Notes: generated by a model from the sequence alone, not told the origin. A stretch of DNA of 14,607 nt from Patescibacteria group bacterium (GCA_018824765.1 JAHJFW010000075.1:1-14607), one strand, 5' to 3'. Shown: positions 1 to 7,250, numbered from the stretch's first letter. A program made the numbers and translations.

Positions 1-561
1 ATTCAGGATGTGCAGTCCAGGCGATTGGACGAACAGGATCATCGTCTCCAAGACATGGAGCGCGGCGGCAGGCGCGGATTCGGCGTTCAAATCAGCGGCG
101 TCATCAACTTCCATACCCTCCGTCCATATGATCAGTGGCTATGGGGGGCGGGCGCAGAGCTTGCTCTGTTGCCGGCTTTGACAGAGCGATGGCGTCTCTT
201 GGGCGGCGCAGGCGCGGCTTACGCTGGAAAAGATAATTCCGGCGATCATTTGACGAACGTCACAGCATTCGTAGGCGCGCAAGTTCGTCTGACTGACGAG
301 CTGGCCCATCTCGCCTTCGGAGTTCTGACAGAGCAGAGGTTTGCGCCTTCCGGCCTCGCGGATTCCTCTTATGGAGGATTCGTGGAGCCGAAGGTCTGTC
401 CGGGCAATGACGGGCCTTTGATGCCTCACCGTGTCTGCTTCGGCCTTCGGCTGGCCTTGGAGGACACGGTGTTCCAAGGCCCACAAACCGGCGAGTTGTT
501 CCAAAAATTCGATACAAGCATCGGCTTGTCCATCGGATACGCCTATCTGCCGGGCCTCTAG
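1..561 (+). CDS. Hypothetical exported, beta-rich protein, 5' end outside the window
   Basis: The frame is open from base 1, so the true start lies upstream; the GTG at 10 is an internal codon. The visible part begins with a short heptad-like charged stretch (VQSRRLDEQDHRLQDMER), consistent with the end of a coiled coil. About 150 residues follow of alternating hydrophobic and polar character, with many Gly and aromatic residues (for example GVQISGVINF, GAGAELAL, FVGAQVRL, GLSIGYAYL). This resembles a small beta-barrel or beta-sandwich of an exported protein. Two cysteines (KVC and HRVC) lie 14 residues apart and could form a disulfide. Base composition is clearly richer in G+C than the genes to the right (38 of 60 bases in 61-120). 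A strong terminator follows directly. I do not recognise a family. The coiled coil plus barrel resembles outer-membrane proteins, which would be odd in a Patescibacterium, so this reading is tentative. Confidence 0.6.
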   Translation: MQDVQSRRLDEQDHRLQDMERGGRRGFGVQISGVINFHTLRPYDQWLWGAGAELALLPALTERWRLLGGAGAAYAGKDNSGDHLTNVTAFVGAQVRLTDELAHLAFGVLTEQRFAPSGLADSSYGGFVEPKVCPGNDGPLMPHRVCFGLRLALEDTVFQGPQTGELFQKFDTSIGLSIGYAYLPGL

Positions 562-584
562 CGGCTCATGCGCGAGCCACACGT

Positions 585-613
585 CCCCTTGATACTCTCA
601 AGGGGATTTTTTT
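585..613 (+). terminator. Rho-independent terminator of the first gene
   Basis: A perfect 8-bp stem CCCCTTGA / TCAAGGGG (585-592 with 598-605), a 5-base loop TACTC, and a run of seven T at 607-613. It lies 23 bases after the stop codon and ends the transcript of the gene at 1-561. Confidence 0.9.
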
Positions 614-636
614 AGATAAATTGGCTGCATGAGGTC

Positions 637-718
637 TACGAAAATACGAATTGGCTTCACGAAATTACGAATATACGAACGTGGGAAAAATTTACAATAT
701 TCAATTTACAATCCCCAA
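637..718. repeat. Degenerate TACGAA and AATTTACAAT repeats in spacer
   Basis: The spacer 562-830 has no credible gene. Bases 637-680 hold several degenerate copies of a TACGAA(A/T) unit. Bases 683-718 form a 36-bp stretch that recurs at 1812-1847 with 31 of 36 positions identical, including the shared core CAATTTACAAT (702-712 and 1831-1841). The TACGAA type reappears at about 12168-12200. These look like low-complexity spacer families rather than regulatory sites. Confidence 0.7.
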
Positions 719-726
719 TGGGATTG

Positions 727-761
727 GTACCAGGTGCAAAAGAGGCGTTTGTACCTGGTAC
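727..761. repeat. 14-bp inverted repeat (GTACCAGGTGCAAA)
   Basis: The arms 727-740 (GTACCAGGTGCAAA) and 748-761 (TTTGTACCTGGTAC) pair over 14 positions with one G-T wobble and a 7-base loop. No T-run follows, so it is not an obvious terminator. It could be a protein-binding palindrome or a REP-like mobile repeat. It is followed within four bases by a perfect DnaA-box match. Confidence 0.75.
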
Positions 762-764
762 GCT

Positions 765-773
765 TGTGGATAA
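765..773 (-). promoter_or_regulatory. Perfect DnaA-box match upstream of holB
   Basis: TGTGGATAA is the reverse complement of the consensus DnaA box TTATCCACA. It sits 58 bases before the start of the clamp-loader gene and directly after a palindrome. A single 9-mer can occur by chance and no cluster of boxes or AT-rich unwinding region is visible, so this is not called an origin. Confidence 0.35.
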
Positions 774-830
774 GTTGGAAGATGATTGTTAGCCTACCGC
801 CTGCAACCTACTCATGTTAAACTCCTTCGC

Positions 831-1796
831 ATGATGACTGACGCAAAATTAACGCCACTGCAAGCCCTGATCGGGCAGGGTGTTATTGGTCATCAAAAAA
901 TTATCAGGCTTTTACAGGCGTGGGTTTTGCAGCCTTCGCACGGCTATGTTTTGCATGGCGTTTCAAATTTGGGCAAGCATCTATTGGCCGAGCAGTTCAT
1001 CCAAGCGTTGATATTCAGGGAAGGCGGCACAGCCGTTGCCTTGAGAGCGCATCCTGATGTGATTATTTTGCAAGCCGAAGAGGGCAAAAAAAGCATTTCA
1101 GTTGAAAATGTCAGGAAGGCCAGAATGCGGCTGCTGGAAAAGCCGATGGTTGCGGAAAGGATGATTTTGTATGTTCCACAGGCCGACCAGTTTCATGAGG
1201 AGGGTTTAAATGCGTTGCTAAAGGTTTTGGAGGAGCCGCAAGCGGGCACCGTGTTTATTTTTGTGGCTGATACGATTGCGAATTTGCCGGCAACCATTAC
1301 GAGCCGCATGGTGCTTGTGCCATTTCAAACAGTGCCGACAGCGGAAATCACACAGGCTTTAATGGAGCGCGGCATAGAGCCGGAGCAGGCTGCTGTTCGG
1401 TCTGTAAGGGCGCGCGGCCGTGTCGGCTCGGCTTTGCTAAACGAAGACCGCGATAATGCCGCGGCCGGCAGTTTTTTATCCGCCGCTTCTTTGGGGGAGA
1501 GGCTTGAATTGATCGAAAATTTGGTTAAGGCATGTGATTCGTCTGAAGACGTGACTAAGGAGTGGCGCAGGGCATTGGCTGAATGGGGCGAGATTTTTCG
1601 TCTGGCATTGCCGCGCACTCCCGGCAAAGCGCTGATTGCCGGCGAGGGCGTGATTACGGCGCAGTCGTTTGTCGGCGGTCCATTGTCTCCGCGCTTGCCG
1701 CTTGAAGCCGCGGCCGTGCGATTGTCTTCAGCACAGCCGTTTAAAAATTTTTTCCCCACGCACATCCCTTCCGTATTTCCGAGAATTTTTATATAA
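831..1796 (+). CDS. holB: DNA polymerase III delta-prime subunit (clamp loader)
   Basis: A probable clamp-loader AAA+ subunit of 321 aa, which would help load the sliding clamp during replication. Visible signs, numbered from the ATG at 831: IGHQKII near the N-terminus (19-25); a P-loop-like segment GVSNLGKH (43-50) that keeps GK but departs from GxxGxGK[ST]; HPDVI (74-78) and YVPQADQ (114-120), the Walker-B-like strand; NALLKVLEEP (127-136), highly typical of the HolB/DnaX family; and TSR (157-159) in the SRC-motif position. The four-cysteine zinc module of DnaX and many delta-prime proteins is missing between the P-loop and HPDVI. The C-terminal third, the collar domain, is poorly conserved. 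The frame is open from an ATG at 786, but that extension (MLAYRLQPTHVKLLR) overlaps the repeat spacer and looks non-coding; 831 or 834 fits better. No good Shine-Dalgarno is seen. It stands alone, with the lipoprotein gene 108 bases downstream. Confidence 0.85.
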   Translation: MMTDAKLTPLQALIGQGVIGHQKIIRLLQAWVLQPSHGYVLHGVSNLGKHLLAEQFIQALIFREGGTAVALRAHPDVIILQAEEGKKSISVENVRKARMRLLEKPMVAERMILYVPQADQFHEEGLNALLKVLEEPQAGTVFIFVADTIANLPATITSRMVLVPFQTVPTAEITQALMERGIEPEQAAVRSVRARGRVGSALLNEDRDNAAAGSFLSAASLGERLELIENLVKACDSSEDVTKEWRRALAEWGEIFRLALPRTPGKALIAGEGVITAQSFVGGPLSPRLPLEAAAVRLSSAQPFKNFFPTHIPSVFPRIFI

Positions 1797-1797
1797 T
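1792..1797 (+). promoter_or_regulatory. Possible -10 box before the lipoprotein gene
   Basis: TATAAT overlaps the TAA stop of holB. The hexamer 17 bases upstream (1769-1774, TTCCGT) is a poor -35, so support is only the perfect -10. It would give a leader of about 100 bases carrying the AATTTACAAT repeat copy (1812-1847). Confidence 0.35.
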
Positions 1798-1811
1798 ACA
1801 AATGTCGAGAG

Positions 1812-1847
1812 GGGAAAAATTTTCAATTATCAATTTACAATTTCCAA
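1812..1847. repeat. Second copy of the AATTTACAAT spacer repeat
   Basis: Matches 683-718 at 31 of 36 positions. Both copies start with GGGAAAAATTT and share CAATTTACAAT exactly. It lies in the spacer between holB and the lipoprotein gene. Confidence 0.7.
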
Positions 1848-1904
1848 CGATGAAGGAGAGCAACCAAATTTCGTCAGTCGGATTTTAATAATACAAGTAC
1901 CTTT

Positions 1905-2975
1905 ATGAAAAAATTAAATTTTTCAATTTCACTGTTGGCGCTTTTTAGTTTGGCGCTTTTAGGCCAAGGCTGTTTCGGGACGAGTACGGCGCCAAGCGGG
2001 CCGGACGGCGGCGTGTGGAAAACTACTGACCGCACAGAAACATGGGTAAATAAACGCGCACTGGTCGCCGGCACCAAGGTTACAACCGATGCGGGCAATT
2101 TTGCGGTTAAGGCCATGGCTTTTGATCCGCAGGATGAAAATGCCATTTATCTTGCCACGCTGGAACACGGGTTGGTTTACACTTTGGACGGGGGAAATTC
2201 ATGGCAGGCGGCCGGCGCTTTGAACAAGGGGAAGATAAATGACGTGGCCGTGGATCCAAAACACAAATGCACGGTTTATGCGGTCAGCGGCAATAAGATT
2301 TATAAGACTGAAACCTGCATGCGCGATTGGAACCAGATTTTTTATGATGCGCGGACCGATAAGTCTTTCACGCAAATCGCGGTTGATTGGTTTAACTCGA
2401 CAATACTTTTTTCCGGCACATCCGAAGGCGATATTTTCAAATCCACGGATTCGGGCAAGACCTGGACGGCGGTTACCCGCGTTGAAGGAGTTGATATAAG
2501 TTCGCTGGTGATTGATCCGCGCGATTCGCGCGTTATTTACGCCGGCACTTCAGGTGACGGGATTTGGAAGAGTTTGGATAGCGGCAATACGTGGCTGCAA
2601 ATTAAAAAGCAGTTCGGAGATGATTTGCGCGACGCCCGCAAAGTTACGCAACTCGTGATTGATCCGAAGAATTCGAATGTTTTGTATCTGGTTTCGAAGC
2701 TCGGCATCCTCAAATCAGAAGACCAAGGCGAAACTTGGAATGCCTTGAATTTGATTTCGCCTCCGGGCACGGTGGAGATTACGGCTTTGGCAATCGATCC
2801 GACTGACAGCAATAAAATGGTTTATACCGGTCCGGTAACTCTGGTTTTAACTTCTGACGGAGGAAAGAGTTGGAGCGCGAAAAAATTGCCCACCACCCGC
2901 GGCGGTTCGGCTTTGCTTATTTCACCCAAAAACGGCAATACAATTTATCTTGGCACGCAACTGAGGAAAAAATAA
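1905..2975 (+). CDS. Lipoprotein with a seven-Asp-box beta-propeller (Ycf48/sortilin-like)
   Basis: A 356-aa secreted lipoprotein. The N-terminus is a lipoprotein signal peptide: KK, a hydrophobic stretch 6-19, then LGQGC with the lipidated cysteine at 23. The rest is built from beta-propeller blades marked by Asp-box motifs (S/T-x-D-x-G-x-T/S-W). Clear boxes end at W100 (TLDGGNSW), W187 (STDSGKTW), W230 (SLDSGNTW), W278 (SEDQGETW) and W323 (TSDGGKSW). Two degenerate ones end at W47 (TTDRTETW) and W142 (TETCMRDW). Their spacing of about 42-53 residues suggests seven blades. Most blades also carry a [VI]-D-P...[VI]Y strand pair. Cys122 and Cys138 could form a disulfide in blade three. The family includes Ycf48, sortilin/VPS10 and sialidase-type propellers; sialidase catalytic residues are not apparent, so a binding or scaffold role on the cell surface is more likely. 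The start is fixed by the signal peptide. Confidence 0.88.
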   Translation: MKKLNFSISLLALFSLALLGQGCFGTSTAPSGPDGGVWKTTDRTETWVNKRALVAGTKVTTDAGNFAVKAMAFDPQDENAIYLATLEHGLVYTLDGGNSWQAAGALNKGKINDVAVDPKHKCTVYAVSGNKIYKTETCMRDWNQIFYDARTDKSFTQIAVDWFNSTILFSGTSEGDIFKSTDSGKTWTAVTRVEGVDISSLVIDPRDSRVIYAGTSGDGIWKSLDSGNTWLQIKKQFGDDLRDARKVTQLVIDPKNSNVLYLVSKLGILKSEDQGETWNALNLISPPGTVEITALAIDPTDSNKMVYTGPVTLVLTSDGGKSWSAKKLPTTRGGSALLISPKNGNTIYLGTQLRKK

Positions 2976-3004
2976 CGGTTTTCCGCCTGCACTTCGCATG
3001 TCAG

Positions 3005-3010
3005 TATAAT
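3005..3010 (+). promoter_or_regulatory. Possible -10 box for frr
   Basis: A perfect TATAAT lies 29 bases after the lipoprotein stop codon and just before the structured frr leader. No good -35 is found at 17 bases; the best T-rich candidate is about 19 bases upstream. It would start a leader of roughly 115 bases. Confidence 0.4.
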
Positions 3011-3013
3011 TCA

Positions 3014-3073
3014 GGCAAATTGTCTCGCTGTCAAACAAGCGATGTTTGACGTTTGCCGCAAAAAATGGCAAAC
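3014..3073 (+). promoter_or_regulatory. frr leader with mutually exclusive hairpins
   Basis: Several stems compete here. GTCAAAC (3030-3036) pairs with GTTTGAC (3044-3050). TCGCT (3025-3029) pairs with AGCGA (3038-3042), which excludes the first stem. TTTGCC (3052-3057) can pair either with the upstream GGCAAA (3014-3019) or, extended to GTTTGCC (3051-3057), with the downstream GGCAAAC (3067-3073). Two identical arms competing for one partner is the usual form of an RNA switch or attenuator. No T-run follows the last stem, so transcription attenuation is not supported; control of stability or translation is possible. No known riboswitch class was recognised. Confidence 0.45.
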
Positions 3074-3130
3074 TCTGATAACATCGGATACTGATTTTTA
3101 TATTAAAATTTAATTTAGATTTTATAAATT

Positions 3131-3685
3131 ATGGCCAACCCAGTTGATTTATCAAAGCCCGAGTTTGAGCAGGTGATCGAGCGTCTGGATAAGGAATTGC
3201 ACAATCTCCGTTCCGGTCGCGCTAATGCATCAATGGTCGAAGATTTGCCGGTTGAGGCATATAACTCGACAATGGCTTTGAAGAGCATTGCTTCCATCAG
3301 TTCGCCTGATGCAAAAACCATCCAGATCGAAGCATGGGACAACAATTTGGTGAAGGATATTGAAAAAGCGATAATCTCCTCAAATATCGGCTTGAATCCG
3401 AACACAGCCGGCACGATTATCCGTTTGGTGATGCCGCCGCTGACGGAAGAAAACCGTAAGAATATGGTAAAAATCGTGCACCAAAAGGCAGAGCAGGCGC
3501 GCATTGGCGTCCGCAAAGTGCGCGAGAGCGTGCGCGAATCAGTGGCAGGTGATTTTGAAGCCAGCCGCATTTCAGAGGATGAGAAGTTCCGTCTGCACGA
3601 CCAGCTTGACAAGCTAGTGTCGGATTACAATAAAAAAATTGAAACAATGGCAGACGATAAGGAAAAAGACGTGATGACGATATGA
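3131..3685 (+). CDS. frr: Ribosome recycling factor
   Basis: RRF works with EF-G to split the post-termination ribosome so that it can be reused. The protein is 184 aa, the normal length. Family hallmarks are LHNLRSGRA (23-31) at the end of helix 1, the beta domain II with SIASISSPDAKTIQI (52-66), and the PPLTEENRKNMVKIVHQKAEQARIGVRKVR region returning to the three-helix bundle. The conserved NIGLNP and MPPLTEE turns are present. The ATG at 3131 is preceded by an AT-rich leader without a clear Shine-Dalgarno, but alignment with the family N-terminus supports it. It ends in TGA. In many bacteria frr follows rpsB-tsf-pyrH; here it is separate, with its own structured leader. Confidence 0.97.
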   Translation: MANPVDLSKPEFEQVIERLDKELHNLRSGRANASMVEDLPVEAYNSTMALKSIASISSPDAKTIQIEAWDNNLVKDIEKAIISSNIGLNPNTAGTIIRLVMPPLTEENRKNMVKIVHQKAEQARIGVRKVRESVRESVAGDFEASRISEDEKFRLHDQLDKLVSDYNKKIETMADDKEKDVMTI

Positions 3686-3689
3686 AAAA

Positions 3690-3805
3690 AAAGTCTATAA
3701 AGTCCATAAAGTCAAAAGTCCATAAAGTGCGTCCGCACCAGCGCTTTACGGTCTCATTAACGACTTTAAAGACTTTATGAACTTGAAGGACTTTAAAGAC
3801 TCTTT
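3690..3805 (+). repeat. Inverted arrays of an AAAGTCYAT unit between frr and glyS
   Basis: Bases 3690-3727 hold about four degenerate copies of AAAGTC(C/T)AT in tandem, and 3761-3805 hold the same motif in inverted orientation (GACTTTA, GACTTTATG, GGACTTTAAAGAC). The outermost arms, 3690-3705 and 3788-3803, are complementary at 14 of 16 positions and could form a long hairpin. The right arm ends two bases before the glyS ATG (3806) and includes the only purine-rich Shine-Dalgarno-like segment, GAAGGA (3785-3790). Confidence 0.75.
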
Positions 3806-5203
3806 ATGATTTCTCCTGAACAAAAAATGGATCTGATGATCTCATTGTGCAAGCGCCGCGGTTTTGTTTTTCCGGGGTCGGAGATTTACGGCGGCTTTGC
3901 CAATTCATGGGATTACGGCCCATACGGCACGGAATTGAAAAACAATATTCGCAGGGCTTGGTGGGGCAGGTTTGTCGAAAGGCGCGGCGACATGGTTGGT
4001 ATAGAAACTCCGATTGTAATGAACCCGAAAGCTTGGGAAGCCTCGGGGCACGTGCAGACTTTTACCGACCCCTTGCTCGATTGCAAGAAATGCAAAAAAC
4101 GTTTTCGCGCCGACCATATTTTGCCAAGCGCTGGCGCAATTCCGTTATATGATAAAGAGCAGCCTCCGCCAGCCAAACGCGCTGGCAAAAAGGCGGTTTG
4201 TCCGGCTTGCGGCGGAGAGTTGACCGAACCGCGGCAATTTAATCTCATGTTCAAGACTTTTGTCGGAGTTACGGAAGACGCGAGTTCGCTGGCATATTTG
4301 CGGCCGGAAACCGCAGGCGGCATGTTTGTAGCTTGGAAGAATGTGCGCGATACGATGCGCAAACGCCTGCCGTTCGGAATTGCGCAGATCGGCAAAGCTT
4401 TCCGCAACGAGATTACGCCGGGAAATTTTATTTTCAGGACGCGCGAGTTTGAGCAGATGGAAATCGAGTATTTCGTCAAACCGGAAGAGGCGCCGGAGGC
4501 TTTTGAAATGTGGTTGAAAGAGATGAAGTCGTGGGTTGAAGATGTGCTTTGCATTTCGCCGAAGAATGTCGAATATGTGGAGATTCAGGAAAAAGACCGC
4601 GCGTTTTATTCCGCGCGCACGATCGATATCGAGTACAAGTATCCATTCGGCCAAAAAGAGCTGTATGGTTTAGCGAACCGCACGGATTACGATTTATCGA
4701 GGCACGGGCAGGCGTCAGGAGAGGATTTGACATGGCTTGATCCGAAAACCTCAAAACGTATTTTGCCGTTCGTGATTGAACCCACATGGGGCTTGGATCG
4801 GACGCTTTTAGCCCTGCTGTGCGAACATCTTGATATTGACGAAGCGCCGACATCGGATGAAGGGAACAGCGAACCGCGCATGGTTTTGCGCCTGCCGCCT
4901 ATGCTGGCGCCGGTTAAAGCGGCAATTTTGCCATTGCAAAAAAAAGGCGGCTTGACGGAAATCGCGGAAAAATTAACAGATGCAATCAGGCAAGAGGGGA
5001 TGATGGTGGAATATGACGATTCAGGCTCCATCGGCAAGCGCTATCGCCGGCAGGATGAAATCGGGACGCCGTGGTGTTTTACCATTGATCCGGAATCGGT
5101 AGATGACGGCAATGCGACAGTGCGCGACCGCGACACAATGGCGCAGGAACGTTTGGCTATTATAGATATTCCGGCATGGCTGCAGAAGAAGCTCAATACC
5201 TAG
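3806..5203 (+). CDS. glyS: Glycyl-tRNA synthetase, dimeric class II type
   Basis: Charges tRNA-Gly with glycine in the cytoplasm. At 465 aa it is the single-chain alpha2 (eukaryote/archaea-like) type, not the bacterial alpha2-beta2 type. Visible signs: the N-terminal RRGFVFPGSEIYGG and SWDYGPYG segment (18-41); an insertion with two zinc-type pairs, C93-x2-C96 and C132-x2-C135; LRPETAGGMF (165-174); motif 2 with FRNE (199-202) and the loop to R211-TREFEQMEIEYF; motif 3 EPTWGLDR (325-332), where most relatives have EPS; and a C-terminal anticodon-binding domain (about 366-455). Spacing to the next gene is 5 bases, so it probably heads an operon with the peptidase and tpiA. The start follows the inverted AAAGTC repeat, and the family N-terminus supports this ATG. 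Confidence 0.97.
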   Translation: MISPEQKMDLMISLCKRRGFVFPGSEIYGGFANSWDYGPYGTELKNNIRRAWWGRFVERRGDMVGIETPIVMNPKAWEASGHVQTFTDPLLDCKKCKKRFRADHILPSAGAIPLYDKEQPPPAKRAGKKAVCPACGGELTEPRQFNLMFKTFVGVTEDASSLAYLRPETAGGMFVAWKNVRDTMRKRLPFGIAQIGKAFRNEITPGNFIFRTREFEQMEIEYFVKPEEAPEAFEMWLKEMKSWVEDVLCISPKNVEYVEIQEKDRAFYSARTIDIEYKYPFGQKELYGLANRTDYDLSRHGQASGEDLTWLDPKTSKRILPFVIEPTWGLDRTLLALLCEHLDIDEAPTSDEGNSEPRMVLRLPPMLAPVKAAILPLQKKGGLTEIAEKLTDAIRQEGMMVEYDDSGSIGKRYRRQDEIGTPWCFTIDPESVDDGNATVRDRDTMAQERLAIIDIPAWLQKKLNT

Positions 5204-5208
5204 AACTT

Positions 5209-6498
5209 ATGATTCGACCGAAAGCTAGAAAATTAAAAAACGGGATGCCGGTCATTTTGATTCCGCAAAAGGGCGCCAGCTCAATGACTATTTTTGTGAT
5301 GGCAAGAGTCGGTTCCAGATACGAAACCAAGCAGATAAACGGCGCTTCCCATTTTATAGAGCACCTGATGTTCAAAGGCACGAAACGCCGCCCTTCGACC
5401 GAAATATTGACCCGCACGATCGACCGTTTCGGCGCAGAATACAACGCTTTCACAGGCAAGGACCTTACGGCCTATTACATAAAAATGGATGCGGCCCATA
5501 CGCCTCTGGCAATCGATTTGCTGCATGACATGCTGTTCAACTCACTTTACGATCCGAAAGAAATCGACCGCGAGCGCGGCGTCATAATCGAAGAAATCAA
5601 CATGTATGATGACAACCCGCGCATGCATCTTGAAGACCTGCTGGAAGGGGCGCTGTTTCCTCGTTCTACGCTGGGTTGGAATATTGCAGGACCGCGCGAG
5701 GTCATCCGCTCGATAACACGCGAGCAATTGATAACGTATCGTGACAGTTACTACATTCCTTCCAGAATGACGGTTGCGATTGCCGGCAAGATTGTTCCCG
5801 GAGCCATGGCTTTGCTGGAAAAATCTTTTGGGCGCGTCAGGCCGCGTATTAAAAACGCTGACCAGGAATTTGCGCCGTTTTGTTCGCATGGAGTTTTAAA
5901 GAACAATGTTGCCTTGCAAAACAAGAAAACCGAGCAGGTGCAATTGGGTTTGGCTTTTTACGGTTTGGATTTGCGGCATGAGCTGGCGCCGGCCGCCAAT
6001 TTACTAGCCGCAATTTTGGGCGGCAGTATGTCCTCGCGCTTGTTCATCAAAATCCGCGAAAAGCGCGGTTTATGTTATGCGATCGGGTCTTCCCATGATT
6101 CTCTTCAAGACATCGGTGTGTTTTCCGTCACTGCGGGTCTGGATAAAAATAGGTTCAACGAGGCAGTGAAGGCGATTTTTCACGAACTGCGTAAAATCGC
6201 GCGCCAACCGGTAACCGGCGAAGAATTGCAACGGGCCAAGGATAACATCCGTGGACGGACAATGTTGGCATTTGAAAACAGCGCCGTTCAAGCCGAATGG
6301 TTCGGACGGCAATGGACATTTTTGAATACGCTGAAAACCCCGCAGGAAAAAATGAAACGCATTGACGCTGTCACGGCAGCTCAGGTGCGTGAAACGGCGC
6401 GTATGATCCTTAAGCCGGAACACATGGCATCGGCGGTTATCGGGCCGTTTCAAAATAAGACAACGCTGGAAAAACATCTAAACGCATTCAAGATATGA
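5209..6498 (+). CDS. M16 family zinc peptidase (processing-peptidase-like)
   Basis: A 429-aa metallopeptidase of the pitrilysin/mitochondrial-processing-peptidase family. Numbered from the ATG at 5209, the inverted zinc motif HxxEH is H48-F-I-E51-H52, and the third ligand is E128 or E129 in VIIEEINMYDDNP, at the family's usual distance. The C-terminal half contains KIREKRGLCYAIGSS, the conserved R/Y segment of the second M16 domain. This size fits the M16B subfamily. No signal peptide or membrane segment is seen, so it is probably cytoplasmic. An ATG at 5176 is in frame and would add 11 residues overlapping glyS, but family proteins start close to KLKNGMPV, so 5209 is preferred. It overlaps tpiA by 4 bases, implying translational coupling. 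The substrate is unknown; overall similarity to YmxG-type proteins is inferred. Confidence 0.93.
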   Translation: MIRPKARKLKNGMPVILIPQKGASSMTIFVMARVGSRYETKQINGASHFIEHLMFKGTKRRPSTEILTRTIDRFGAEYNAFTGKDLTAYYIKMDAAHTPLAIDLLHDMLFNSLYDPKEIDRERGVIIEEINMYDDNPRMHLEDLLEGALFPRSTLGWNIAGPREVIRSITREQLITYRDSYYIPSRMTVAIAGKIVPGAMALLEKSFGRVRPRIKNADQEFAPFCSHGVLKNNVALQNKKTEQVQLGLAFYGLDLRHELAPAANLLAAILGGSMSSRLFIKIREKRGLCYAIGSSHDSLQDIGVFSVTAGLDKNRFNEAVKAIFHELRKIARQPVTGEELQRAKDNIRGRTMLAFENSAVQAEWFGRQWTFLNTLKTPQEKMKRIDAVTAAQVRETARMILKPEHMASAVIGPFQNKTTLEKHLNAFKI

Positions 6499-7250
6499 AA
6501 AATATTATCATTGCCAATTGGAAAATGTATTACGGGCCGGTAAAAGCCGGCGCTTGGGTGCGTGCGTTCAGGCGCGAGCGTTTGCCCAAGGATTTAGAGG
6601 TGGCTGTGGCTGCGCCGTTTATTTCTTTGCCGGCTGTGCGCGCGACTCTGGGACGCGCTCTAGCGCCGGTTTTGGCTGCGCAAGATGCTTTTTGGGCGAA
6701 TGAAGGCGCATATACCGGCGAAGTTTCACCCACTATGTTGCTTGAGTTGGGAGTGTCGTATTGTCTGGTCGGGCACAGCGAACGCAGGCACATTATGGGA
6801 GAAACGGATGAAATGGTGGCGAAAAAAGCGCGGGCTTTGCAATTGGCCGGGATTTCACCGGTGATTTGCGTGGGTGAGACCGAGGTCGAAAGGCGTCGCG
6901 GCAATTCTAAAAAAGTCGTCCGCCAACAGGTGCAAAAAGCGGTTGAAGGGATTAAAGGCGACGGCAAGGCGCCGGCGATTATCGCTTATGAACCGGTTTG
7001 GGCAATTGGCTCGGGAAAGCCTTGCAGTGCATATGATGCCAGAGAAATGCACGAAACCATCAGAACAGTTTTGAAAAAGAAGTTCGGTTCGACTGCCGAT
7101 GCTATCAGGATAATTTATGGCGGTTCAGTGGATACGCGCAATATTTTAGAATTTCTAACCACCACAGACGTGGATGGCGCTTTGGTGGGAGGCGCATCGC
7201 TTGATCCGCGTGCGTTCGGTCTGCTTTGTCGTGCCGCAGTCCCTTCGTAG
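6495..7250 (+). CDS. tpiA: Triosephosphate isomerase
   Basis: Interconverts dihydroxyacetone phosphate and glyceraldehyde 3-phosphate in glycolysis. The protein is 251 aa, the usual length. Active-site residues are present: N8 and K10 in IANWKMY, H94 in GHSERR, the catalytic E166 in AYEPVWAIGSGK with flexible loop 6, and the phosphate-binding GGSV (209-212) and GALVGGASL (228-236). Loop 6 ends GSGKPCS rather than the usual GTGKTA, a mild variation. The start codon overlaps the TGA of the peptidase gene (ATGA), so the two are probably co-translated. The last codons and the TAG stop lie inside a CCCTTCGTAGCG sequence resembling one half of the dispersed CCTTCGAC repeat, so the C-terminal AVPS may have been supplied by repeat insertion. 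Confidence 0.97.
   Translation: MKNIIIANWKMYYGPVKAGAWVRAFRRERLPKDLEVAVAAPFISLPAVRATLGRALAPVLAAQDAFWANEGAYTGEVSPTMLLELGVSYCLVGHSERRHIMGETDEMVAKKARALQLAGISPVICVGETEVERRRGNSKKVVRQQVQKAVEGIKGDGKAPAIIAYEPVWAIGSGKPCSAYDAREMHETIRTVLKKKFGSTADAIRIIYGGSVDTRNILEFLTTTDVDGALVGGASLDPRAFGLLCRAAVPS

Noticed and set aside
765..773. Replication origin
   Set aside because: Only one perfect DnaA box is present, with no dnaA/dnaN genes, box cluster or long AT-rich unwinding element.
629..820. A 63-codon open frame in the spacer before holB
   Set aside because: It is made of spacer repeats (TACGAA, AATTTACAAT) and the GTACCAGG palindrome, with no ribosome-binding site or protein-like composition.
3690..3805. CRISPR array
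   Set aside because: Units are about 9 bp, degenerate and without spacers of constant length, and no cas genes are present.
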